From contig CAWGEV010000007.1 of the NCBI GenBank assembly GCA_963821705.1, positions 434,001-498,000 of the forward strand: a stretch of 64,000 nucleotides of DNA, written 5' to 3'. The notes beneath the pieces were generated by a model that was not told the origin of the DNA, did no database searches, and was given only the letters and a program-made list of their open reading frames with translations. This DNA comes from DASUPK01 sp963821705 (lineage in GTDB: Bacteria; Actinomycetota; Thermoleophilia; Solirubrobacterales; 70-9). The position numbers and the translations under genes were made by a program. Below, piece after piece: positions 17,435 to 24,652 of the stretch. Positions within the stretch are counted from its first letter, which is position 1; each line of letters starts with the position of its first letter.

Positions 17435-18277
17435 ATGCTCGACTTCCTCACAGATCCGCTCGGGCAGGAGTTCGTCCGCCGGGCGTTGCTCGAGATCGGG
17501 CTGATTTCCCTGGTCGGGGGGGCGCTCGGCTGCTGGGTCATCTTCTACGGCGTCTCATACGCGGCCGAGTCGCTGTCGCACGCCCTCTTCCCCGGGCTGG
17601 TCATCGCGGCACTCGCCGGCGCGCCGATTCTCGTGGGCGGAATCCCCGGGATCACAGCGGCCGCAGTGGCGATCGCGTTGGTCGGGCGGATCCCGGGAAT
17701 CGCCCGGGACACCGCGGTCGCCGTGGTGGTCACCGGCTTCTTCGGGCTCGGCGCCCTGCTCGCCCTCTCTCCAAGCTCCCCGCCCGGAATCCAGAGCCTC
17801 CTCTTCGGGGACATCCTCGCACCGTCGAATTCCGACCTGGTGATCGCCTCGGTCCTGGTCCTCGGCGTGATGGTCGCGCTGATCGTCCTCCATTGGAGGC
17901 TGCTTGCCGTCGCCTTCGATCGATCCACCGCCAGGTCGCTCGGGACCTCGCCCGTCGCCGCCGACCTCGCCGTCCTGATCCTGCTCGCGGCGGCGGTCCT
18001 GGTCGCGGCTCAGGGCCTCGGCACACTGCTGGCCGTCGCCGCCCTCGTCGGTCCCGCAGCCACCGCGCGCCTCCTGACCCGGCGCCTCGGATCGATGATG
18101 GCCGCTGCGACCGCACTTGGAGTCTGCGCAGGAGTGATCGGCCTGTACATCTCCTACTACGTGGGGCTGGCCGCGGGCGCGTCGATCGCGGGATGTATCG
18201 TCGTGGGGTACATCCTCGCGCTCAGCGTCACGGGGCTGGCGTCATTGGGTCAGCGGGCGATTCCGGTCAAGACATGA
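17435..18277 (+). CDS. znuB: Zn/Mn ABC transporter permease (ABC-3 family)
   Basis: The 280-residue membrane protein has about eight hydrophobic helices and the family pattern AAESLSHALFPGLV near residues 46-59, with VGPAATARLL near 206. It is paralogous to the N-terminal half of the fused permease, so the transporter may be a heterodimer of permeases. Its TGA overlaps the ATG of the Fur-family gene (ATGA), indicating coupled translation. Confidence 0.5.
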   Translation: MLDFLTDPLGQEFVRRALLEIGLISLVGGALGCWVIFYGVSYAAESLSHALFPGLVIAALAGAPILVGGIPGITAAAVAIALVGRIPGIARDTAVAVVVTGFFGLGALLALSPSSPPGIQSLLFGDILAPSNSDLVIASVLVLGVMVALIVLHWRLLAVAFDRSTARSLGTSPVAADLAVLILLAAAVLVAAQGLGTLLAVAALVGPAATARLLTRRLGSMMAAATALGVCAGVIGLYISYYVGLAAGASIAGCIVVGYILALSVTGLASLGQRAIPVKT

Positions 18278-18714
18278 AGCAGGCCGAAGACACCTGGAGT
18301 GAACGAGCGCAGGCCTCGTTGTCGGAGGCGGGCTTTCGCAGCGGCGGCGGCAGGCGGCAGGTGGTCGAGCTGCTCGAGCGGCAGGAATGCGCCCTCACTG
18401 CGCTCGAGATCGACCGAAAGCTGCCCCACGTCGGACGAGCGACCGTTTACCGCGCCCTCGAGCAGCTGGAACAACTCGGACTGGTCCAGCGCGTCGACCT
18501 CGGCGCGGAGGCGGCCGGATATGAGCGGGTGGACCCGGGCGGCCACCATCACCATCACATCGTCTGCGATCAGTGCGGACGAGTCGTCGCCTTCGAGGAC
18601 GAGCGACTCGAAAAGGCGATCATCGCCCTCGCCCAACGCCCGGACTTCACGGTCTCCAGCCACGACGTCACCCTGCGTGGCGAGTGCGAGACCTGCACAG
18701 CTGGATCCGTTTAG
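18274..18714 (+). CDS. Fur-family metal regulator, probably Zur
   Basis: The 146-residue protein has a winged-helix part (ALEIDRKLPHVGRATVYRALE), the family HHHHHIVCDQCG metal motif and a second Cys pair, GECETC, forming the structural zinc site. Fur-family proteins repress metal uptake when their metal is bound. Its place at the end of a zinc-type ABC operon argues for Zur rather than Fur or PerR. A likely operator lies at 14540-14556. The five-histidine run is natural to the family. Confidence 0.5.
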   Translation: MKQAEDTWSERAQASLSEAGFRSGGGRRQVVELLERQECALTALEIDRKLPHVGRATVYRALEQLEQLGLVQRVDLGAEAAGYERVDPGGHHHHHIVCDQCGRVVAFEDERLEKAIIALAQRPDFTVSSHDVTLRGECETCTAGSV

Positions 18715-18737
18715 GTCTCGGCGGTATCTTCAGCTCC

Positions 18738-18968
18738 ATGTGTGCTGCGTGTGCCATGGCGGCGATGGCGGGGGCCAGCGGGGCAAGGTCCTGGCTCCAG
18801 GCCCAGCACCAGAGTGGCTTGCTCACCGAGCGGCGGATGAAGGCGGCGACGGCCGGGATCTTCGTCGCGGCGACGCTGGGTTCGACCGTGGCGCTCAAGG
18901 GCTCGAGTCCTCCGGCCCATCAGGCGCCGCCGCAACCGGCGCCGGTCGCGCACGTGCGGAGCCAGTAG
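18738..18968 (+). CDS. Small cysteine-containing membrane protein, unknown
   Basis: The 76-residue protein begins MCAACAMAAMAGASGARSWL, has one hydrophobic segment at about 43-56 (AATAGIFVAATLG) and a proline-rich tail (PPAHQAPPQPAP). The CxxC at the N-terminus could bind metal. It lies 23 bases after the Zur-like gene and 27 bases before the presenilin-like gene, so it may be a partner or substrate of the latter. No family recognised; moderate confidence that it is a gene. Confidence 0.5.
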   Translation: MCAACAMAAMAGASGARSWLQAQHQSGLLTERRMKAATAGIFVAATLGSTVALKGSSPPAHQAPPQPAPVAHVRSQ

Positions 18969-18995
18969 ACGCCTCTCCACCCCGGGTCTGGCACC

Positions 18996-19793
18996 GTGCC
19001 CTTCGCGCCCTCGATTGCGGTCCTCAGCCTGGTCCAGGCGAGCCTGATCGCGTTGCCGGCGATCACAAAGTTGCCGGTCGCCGGTCGCCTCGCGAACCGC
19101 TGGTGGGCCCTGGTGCTGCCCGGCTCGCTCGTCGTCGTGATCGGCGGGATCGCTCTCCATCACCAACTGGCCGACGGACTCACGTACCTGGCGCTCGTGG
19201 CCGTTCCGGTGCTGGCCGGAGTCGCTCTGGCGGTGGTCGTCAGGGGCTCGCAGCCGCTGCTCGCCGCACTCGTCGTGCCGCTCTTCGCCATCGCCTGCAT
19301 CCCGGGCGGGTCGATTCCGGCCCAGGCCGCGGCGCTGGCCCTGTCGGGCCTCGCCTGCGTCGCCCTCGGGGTCCTGGTCTCCTCGATAGTGCCGCCGCGC
19401 TGGCTCAAGCTTGCGATCTACGCCATGGCGGCCATCGACACATACCTGGTGGCCGCCGACCTCCTGCAGAACCCGAATCTCGTGCTGAATGCCGCGGCTC
19501 CGATCGCGGGGCTGCCCCGGCTGCAGTTCGCCCAGTTCGGATCCGCGGTGATGGGCTTCGGCGACCTCTTCATCGCCGCGGTGCTCGGCGCGATGCTCGC
19601 CGGCGATCGCGGTCTTCAGCTTCGAGCTGCGGCGCTCGCCGCCGGACTGGCCTTGGCGTTCGATCTCCTGTTCCTCTTCGTGGCGGTGCTGCCCTCGACC
19701 GTCCCGATCGCCCTGACGCTGGCGATCCTCGAGCTCAGGGATTCGCCTTCTTTTCGTGAGCACTCTCGCGGTCCTCGCGTCGCTGCGCCCTGA
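18996..19793 (+). CDS. Putative presenilin/SPP-like intramembrane aspartyl protease
   Basis: The 265-residue protein (GTG start) has about eight hydrophobic segments. Three landmarks match the A22 family: an aspartate in a helix (MAAIDTY, D148), GFGD at 187-190 (D190) and VPIAL at 236-240. The D-to-D gap of 42 and the D-to-PAL-like gap of 47 residues are close to those of signal peptide peptidases. The first motif lacks the usual Tyr before Asp. The 3' end overlaps a convergent small gene by 59 bases. Function inferred from motifs only. Confidence 0.5.
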   Translation: MPFAPSIAVLSLVQASLIALPAITKLPVAGRLANRWWALVLPGSLVVVIGGIALHHQLADGLTYLALVAVPVLAGVALAVVVRGSQPLLAALVVPLFAIACIPGGSIPAQAAALALSGLACVALGVLVSSIVPPRWLKLAIYAMAAIDTYLVAADLLQNPNLVLNAAAPIAGLPRLQFAQFGSAVMGFGDLFIAAVLGAMLAGDRGLQLRAAALAAGLALAFDLLFLFVAVLPSTVPIALTLAILELRDSPSFREHSRGPRVAAP

Positions 19794-19893
19794 AGGCGTG
19801 CAGCGAGGCCGCCAGCACGACCACCACCGGGATCACGTAGGGAACCCAGAGGTACCAGTGCCCCAGGTGGGCGAGGGGGACCGCGGTGCTCAT
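19735..19893 (-). CDS. Small single-span membrane protein
   Basis: A 52-residue protein with one membrane helix (about 14-34) and a charged tail (RAQRREDRESAHEKK). It is the last gene of the minus-strand group with the large membrane protein and cupredoxin-like protein, and overlaps the convergent presenilin-like gene. Such short anchors often accompany copper or oxidase-related membrane proteins, but no function is assigned. Confidence 0.5.
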   Translation of the reverse strand: MSTAVPLAHLGHWYLWVPYVIPVVVVLAASLHAFRAQRREDRESAHEKKANP

Positions 19894-19952
19894 CTCCACG
19901 GCGAGTATTGCACCGCGCCCTCGTCCCATCCGGTCGCGGCCACGAGCGGCCG

Positions 19953-21431
19953 CTATGCATTCGCCTGCGAGAGCAGGAAGAGCCCGAAGCAGGTGAAGCC
20001 CACCATCACCGCGAGCATGAAGTACTGCGAGCGGGTTGCGTGGCGGACGTTGTCGTAGACCGCGAGGGCCCGGTCGTGGGCGAGCGTCAACGCCAGCACG
20101 TGGCCGACCACCAGCGCCCCGACCTGGACGTACCAGACGGTGTTCGAGCCGACGATGCCGTAGTTGATCCCGCCGCCGGCGGTCCCGAACAGGTCGGAGC
20201 CGTGCCCTAACGGGTCGGAGAGGATGTAGGTGAACTGCGCCTGCTCCTGGTAGAGGAACGCGCTGAAGTAGTGCGCCACCAGGTAGGCGAGGGCGATGGG
20301 GATAAGCGAGTGGGCGAAGGTCCGGCCCAGCTCCTTGACCGGGGGCGAGCCGCGCACCGTGTGCATCCCGGCGATGCCCAGCCAGTAGAGGCCCGAGATC
20401 ACCGCGATCGTGATCAGCATCCAGATCGTGTTCGCAACCCGGAATGAGTTGGGCAGGCTGAGTCCCGCGTCGTTGCAGCGGTCGAAGGTCCATTTGATGG
20501 AGTCGGCGAGAACGCCCTCCTGCGCGCCGTCGAAGCTCGTCAGCGCGATCGACGTGAGGACCAGCGCCGCGGCGCCCGGCACGACGGCCCACTGGGGCGC
20601 GCCGGTCAGGAACTTGCGCCGTCCCACCCGGTCGTCCCGAGCCTCGAAGGGCCCGAGCTGGGAGAACATCCCGAAGTACGCGTTGAAGGCCTCGCCGCGC
20701 ATGATCCACTCCTCCACTCCGAACAGGCCCATGCAGACGAAGGTGACCGCCGTGTAGATCAGGGTCGCCACGGCGACATTGTGCGGAGACGGGGCGATTC
20801 CGCCGCCCGCGATCAACTCCAGCCAGACGAACAGGATCACCCCGGCCACCGCCGGCCAGCGCCCCAGGCGCTCCGGGTAGCTGAAGGGGGTCGGGGCCGA
20901 CTGTCCGGCGACCAGGCGAAAGCCGCCCGAGATGACGCGCCCGATCGCCCGCCAGGGGTTGAACGCCCTGAACACGTCCCCGAGCAGCACGCTGAGCAGG
21001 ACCATCCCCAGCCAGAACGTGTAGAAGACGAAGATGATCGAGAAGTTGTGGGTCGGGTCCTCGATCCCCTTGAAGCCGGTGTAGAGCACCAGCACGAGCA
21101 GCCCGACCCCGATCAGCCCGCAGAGGACCTCCGTCACGGGGTTGAGAGCCGCCCGGGAGAACCATCCCCGCATCGGCCGCCACTCCTCGTCCTGCAGGCG
21201 AGCCGTCGTCCACGCGACCGACAGCAGAGCGAAGGAGATGATCAGGACCAGCGACGCGCCCCAGGCGAAAAGCCAGGCGGGAACGGGCAGGTCCTTGCGG
21301 CCGACAAGGGCGTGCGCCGAGGCGACGTCCGGGAACAGCAGCATCGCCAGCGGCCCCGCCGCGGCCAGCATGGCGACCGCGAGACCCGCTCCGCGCTGTG
21401 CCCGGGGACGCTGGATTGCCACCACCCTCAC
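19953..21431 (-). CDS. Polytopic membrane protein, unknown (often labelled fenitrothion hydrolase-like)
   Basis: The 492-residue protein has an N-terminal signal-like helix and roughly ten membrane spans, with conserved-looking loops such as DVFRAFNPWRAI and HYFSAFLYQEQAQFTYILSD. Similar actinobacterial proteins carry a misleading hydrolase name, and no catalytic motif is visible. Its start overlaps the 3' end of the cupredoxin-like gene by four bases, so both act together, perhaps in copper handling or respiration. That role is inference. Confidence 0.5.
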   Translation of the reverse strand: MRVVAIQRPRAQRGAGLAVAMLAAAGPLAMLLFPDVASAHALVGRKDLPVPAWLFAWGASLVLIISFALLSVAWTTARLQDEEWRPMRGWFSRAALNPVTEVLCGLIGVGLLVLVLYTGFKGIEDPTHNFSIIFVFYTFWLGMVLLSVLLGDVFRAFNPWRAIGRVISGGFRLVAGQSAPTPFSYPERLGRWPAVAGVILFVWLELIAGGGIAPSPHNVAVATLIYTAVTFVCMGLFGVEEWIMRGEAFNAYFGMFSQLGPFEARDDRVGRRKFLTGAPQWAVVPGAAALVLTSIALTSFDGAQEGVLADSIKWTFDRCNDAGLSLPNSFRVANTIWMLITIAVISGLYWLGIAGMHTVRGSPPVKELGRTFAHSLIPIALAYLVAHYFSAFLYQEQAQFTYILSDPLGHGSDLFGTAGGGINYGIVGSNTVWYVQVGALVVGHVLALTLAHDRALAVYDNVRHATRSQYFMLAVMVGFTCFGLFLLSQANA

Positions 21432-21817
21432 GGGTTCACGTGGAGCGAGGCGATCTGGGCGTCGCCGCTCTCGTGAAGCTTGTGGATCTCGATCTCGAAC
21501 ACCCCGTCAAGGTTGGCCGGGAACGAGAACGTGACCGGGCTGTGCTGCGCCGGCTTCTCGATCTCGTAGCCGTGGACATGGACGGCGTCCTCGGGCGCAG
21601 CCAGGTTCACATGGAGCTGGACCTGGTCGCCCTTGTTGTAGGTCAGCGTCTTGACGCCGCCGAGGGGGTTGCCGCTGGAGTCGACGTTGAGCACCTGCAC
21701 GCCCTGGGCGGTATGGGAGCTCTTGTCGCTGTTGTTGCTCTTCAGCACGACGAAGACCACGATCGCCGCGACGACGACCGCCCCGATCAGGCCGAGCCGT
21801 GCACCCCTCGATTGCAT
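21428..21817 (-). CDS. Membrane-anchored cupredoxin-like protein
   Basis: The 129-residue protein has one N-terminal anchor (residues 8-27) and a beta-sandwich-like exported domain with AVHVHGYEIEKPAQ and FPANLDGVFEIEIHKLHE. The His-rich segments and the C-terminal EIH...H pattern recall cupredoxins, but the usual Cys ligand is absent, so copper binding is uncertain. ATG 21817 is chosen because AAGGAGG lies nine bases upstream; the frame is open to 21844. First gene of a three-gene group. Confidence 0.5.
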   Translation of the reverse strand: MQSRGARLGLIGAVVVAAIVVFVVLKSNNSDKSSHTAQGVQVLNVDSSGNPLGGVKTLTYNKGDQVQLHVNLAAPEDAVHVHGYEIEKPAQHSPVTFSFPANLDGVFEIEIHKLHESGDAQIASLHVNP

Positions 21818-21911
21818 CGAAAAGACCTCCTTGGATATGCGCACCCTCCCCTCCCTGCCTTAACGAGGGCGAAACGCGCGCGGATGAGTTCCTGTCTATA
21901 GCGCAGCTTTC

Positions 21912-22100
21912 CTATCGGGACTGCTTCCGGGTCGACACCTTCGCCGGCGCCTGCGCCGGCTGGGCCTGCGTCGTGGCGCCGCCCGACAGGGACGGCTCGT
22001 CGATCGCGTTGCGCGATCCCAGGAAAAGGAACAGCAGGATCACCCCGATCCCGAGGAGGATTCCCAGGAAGATCCCGATCGCGCGGTCACTCACCTTCAT
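21912..22100 (-). CDS. Small membrane protein, unknown
   Basis: The 62-residue protein has a single hydrophobic helix (about 8-27, IGIFLGILLGIGVILLFLF) and a polar Ala/Pro/Gln tail. It lies 19 bases downstream of the TenA/PqqC-like gene and is probably co-transcribed. No family recognised. Confidence 0.5.
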   Translation of the reverse strand: MKVSDRAIGIFLGILLGIGVILLFLFLGSRNAIDEPSLSGGATTQAQPAQAPAKVSTRKQSR

Positions 22101-22119
22101 CCGCGCATCGGGCCGAGCT

Positions 22120-22737
22120 TCAGCTGACTCCGTCGAGCAACCGCCAGTTCGCGACAAACGCGGCCTCGGCGGCCTCGACCAGGGCTTCCTCGTCCTCCGG
22201 CGTCATGGTCTCCTCGATCAGCCGACGCGATTCCTCCGCGTGGGCGTGGTCGGCCTCCTCGTGGACCCGGAAGTACTCGCTGCCGGGACCCCCGTTGATG
22301 CCGTAGAAGCGGGTCAGCCCGTCGCGCTTGACGCGGGAGATCTCCGGCTGGCCGCTCTCGATCGCGTACATCCGCGCCAGCTGAGTCAGGTAGCCGTCCG
22401 GTGCGGTCCAGGCGGTCACGCAGTCGGCCGTCTCGGCGGTCGGCTCCGCACCGATCTCGCCCCCGGCAGCCTCGACGAAGTCGTCCCAGAGGCCGACGTG
22501 GCCCTCCTCCTCGGCGGCGTGGGCCGCGATCTCCTCGCGATGCCCGTCGGGGGCCGTCTCCGCCGTCTGCCGGCAGAGGCGCGCCAGGGCCTCGGTTGCG
22601 TGACGGTACTGCCCGGCGTAGCGGGCGAGCTCGGCGGCGCTCAGCTCGCCGGCCGACCAGCGCACGTAGAAGGGGTGCTCGAGCACGTTGTGATGGGCCC
22701 GACTTTCCTCGATCCGCTCCCAGACAGCTCCACTCAT
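22120..22737 (-). CDS. TenA/PqqC-like heme-oxygenase-fold protein
   Basis: The 205-residue helical protein has the PqqC/TenA/CADD layout: HPFYVRWSAGELSAAELARYAGQY, AAHAAEEEGHVGLWDDF and DHAHAEESRRLIEE near the end. Glu and His residues in the EEEGH and DHAH segments could bind a metal pair, as in the iron-containing CADD group. Members act in cofactor biosynthesis or salvage, so the exact reaction is open. AGGAG precedes ATG 22737. Divergent from the thioredoxin-like gene. Confidence 0.5.
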   Translation of the reverse strand: MSGAVWERIEESRAHHNVLEHPFYVRWSAGELSAAELARYAGQYRHATEALARLCRQTAETAPDGHREEIAAHAAEEEGHVGLWDDFVEAAGGEIGAEPTAETADCVTAWTAPDGYLTQLARMYAIESGQPEISRVKRDGLTRFYGINGGPGSEYFRVHEEADHAHAEESRRLIEETMTPEDEEALVEAAEAAFVANWRLLDGVS

Positions 22738-22792
22738 TCCGAACCACTCCTTTGCGATACCTCGGGGACGGCGGGAGCATACCCTCCGGCGC

Positions 22793-23611
22793 CTGCGACC
22801 TCCCGTCCCCGATATCGCCGTACCCCCGACCCCAGCCGGCCTCGAGTGGGTCGGCGAACCGGTTGAATCGATCGACCGGCTGGTCGCGTCGCGGCCCGTG
22901 CTCGTCCACTTCTTCGACTTCGCGCAGCTCAACTCGATCAGGACGCTGCCCTACCTGCGGGCCTGGCACGAACGCTACGCGGACGGGCTCTCGATGATCG
23001 GCGTTCACTCGCCGCGCTTTCCGTTCACGCAGGACCTGGACGCCGTCGCGAGGGCCGTGGAGCGGCTGGGAATCGACTGGCCGGTCGCCGTTGATCCCGA
23101 GTTCGCCCTCTGGCGGCTCTACGAGCCCCACGGCTGGCCCGCCCTGTTCCTGTGGGGCCAGGGCGGCGCCCTGCGCTGGTACCACCTCGGCGAGGGCGAC
23201 TACGCCGGCACCGAGGAGGCCATCCGCGAGGCGTTGCCGAAAGCGAACGGGGGCCGGGAGCTGCCGCCGCTCCTCGAGCCGCTCCGTCCGTCGGACGTGG
23301 CGGGCGTCAAGGTGATCGCCCCGACACCCGAGGTCTTCCCGGGCGGATCGACCGAGGAGCCTTGGTCGAGCTCCGACGGGGACGGCTCGATCGAGGTCAC
23401 CTACCAGGCGGGCGGCGCGTATGCGGCGACCGCGGGAGAGGGCCGGATCGACATCCGGCTCGACGACGAGCACCGGGACCCCGTCGAGGCCACCCACCCC
23501 GGACTGCATGAGCTCACATTCCACGAGCGCACCGAGCGCCATACGCTGCGGCTCGAGCCATCCCCGGGCCTGCTCGTCTACTCGATTCAGTTTGCCGCGA
23601 CGGTTCCCTGA
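22793..23611 (+). CDS. Thioredoxin-fold protein of DipZ/TlpA type lacking the redox cysteines
   Basis: The thioredoxin core reads VLVHFFDFAQLNSIRTLPYL, where DipZ-like relatives have TCVNC: both active-site cysteines are replaced (Gln and Ser). A YADGLSMIGVHSPRF strand and a cis-Pro region follow, then a C-terminal beta domain. GTG 22898 would cut into the fold. CTG 22793 is the best upstream start, seven bases after TACCCT, giving 272 residues, but it is an unusual codon. Probably a binding or chaperone protein rather than a disulfide reductase. Confidence 0.5.
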   Translation: MRPPVPDIAVPPTPAGLEWVGEPVESIDRLVASRPVLVHFFDFAQLNSIRTLPYLRAWHERYADGLSMIGVHSPRFPFTQDLDAVARAVERLGIDWPVAVDPEFALWRLYEPHGWPALFLWGQGGALRWYHLGEGDYAGTEEAIREALPKANGGRELPPLLEPLRPSDVAGVKVIAPTPEVFPGGSTEEPWSSSDGDGSIEVTYQAGGAYAATAGEGRIDIRLDDEHRDPVEATHPGLHELTFHERTERHTLRLEPSPGLLVYSIQFAATVP

Positions 23612-23615
23612 GCGC

Positions 23616-24596
23616 CTAGGCGCCCGAGGCGGCGAGCTCCTTGCGGATCTCGCGCGGGAGCATGAAGCGGACGTCCTCGTCGATGGTCTTGAGCTCGGAG
23701 ATGTCGTCGGCACCCCGCTCGCGGAAGAAGGTCACGAGTCGCTCGACCAGCTCCTCCGGGGCGCTCGCGCCTGAGGTGATACCGACCGTCCCCACTCCGT
23801 CGAGCCAGGCCTCGTCGACCTGGAGGTGGTTGTCGATCAGGTGGGACTCGGCGCCGTGCTCGCGAGCGACCTCGACCAGGCGGTTCGAGTTGGATGAGTT
23901 GGTCGAGCCGATCACCAGGACCAGGTCGCACTCCTTGGCCAGCGCCTTGACGGCCGCCTGGCGGTTGGTGGTCGCGTAACAGATGTCGTCGGTCTTCGGC
24001 CCGACCGCGTTCGGGAACTTGGCCCGCAGCGCCGCGATGATCGAGCCGGTCTCGTCGACGGAAAGCGTGGTCTGGGTGATGTAGGCGATCCGGTCGGGGT
24101 CGTCGACCTCGAGGTCATCTACGTCGGACTCGGTCTGGACCAGGACGGTGCGCTCCGGGGCTTCGCCGGTGGTCCCCTCCACCTCCTCGTGGCCCTCATG
24201 GCCGATCAGGACGATCGTGTATCCCTCCTGGGCGAACTTGCGCGCCTCGACGTGGACCTTGGTGACCAGCGGGCAGGTCGCGTCGATGGTGCGCAGGCGG
24301 CGCTTCTCGGCGTTCGCGTGAACGCTCGGAGCCACGCCGTGCGCGGAGAAGACGACCATCTCCCCCTCCGGCACCTCGGTCTCCTCCTCGACGAAGATCG
24401 CCCCGCGCTTCTCTAGCTCGTGCACGACGTGCTTGTTGTGGACGATCTCCTTGCGCACGTAGATCGGCTCGCCGTAGAGGTCGAGCGCGTGCTCGACCGT
24501 CTGAACGGCGCGATCGACGCCCGCGCAATAGCCGCGCGGAGCCGCGAGCAGGACCCGGGAAGGGCCCGAATGGGTGTTTTCGGAGGTGGACTGCAC
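23616..24596 (-). CDS. ispH: 4-hydroxy-3-methylbut-2-enyl diphosphate reductase (MEP pathway)
   Basis: IspH makes IPP and DMAPP in the last MEP step with a [4Fe-4S] cluster. The three ligand cysteines lie in PRGYCAGVDRAV (Cys24), DATCPLVTKVH and DDICYATTNRQ; IGSTNSSNSNRL is also typical. GTG 24596 gives 326 residues; the frame is open upstream and the start is uncertain. It is divergent from the WS/DGAT gene and converges on the thioredoxin-like gene. The SUF genes in this window would provide its cluster. Confidence 0.5.
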   Translation of the reverse strand: MQSTSENTHSGPSRVLLAAPRGYCAGVDRAVQTVEHALDLYGEPIYVRKEIVHNKHVVHELEKRGAIFVEEETEVPEGEMVVFSAHGVAPSVHANAEKRRLRTIDATCPLVTKVHVEARKFAQEGYTIVLIGHEGHEEVEGTTGEAPERTVLVQTESDVDDLEVDDPDRIAYITQTTLSVDETGSIIAALRAKFPNAVGPKTDDICYATTNRQAAVKALAKECDLVLVIGSTNSSNSNRLVEVAREHGAESHLIDNHLQVDEAWLDGVGTVGITSGASAPEELVERLVTFFRERGADDISELKTIDEDVRFMLPREIRKELAASGA

Positions 24597-24638
24597 GCCC
24601 GCGCGAAGGGTAGCGGCAGCGCCTCCCCACCGAGAAGC

Positions 24639-24644
24639 TAGGCT
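24639..24644 (+). promoter_or_regulatory. -10 box of leaderless promoter for the WS/DGAT gene
   Basis: TAGGCT lies eight bases before GTG 24653. The spacing matches other leaderless starts in the window and favours GTG 24653 over the ATG at 24668. Confidence 0.5.
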
Positions 24645-24652
24645 TGCCGCCA

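Noticed and set aside
18540..18560. Five-histidine run in the Fur-family gene as a vector tag artefact
   Set aside because: A His-rich motif directly before CDQC is normal for Fur/Zur proteins and the surrounding sequence is genomic.
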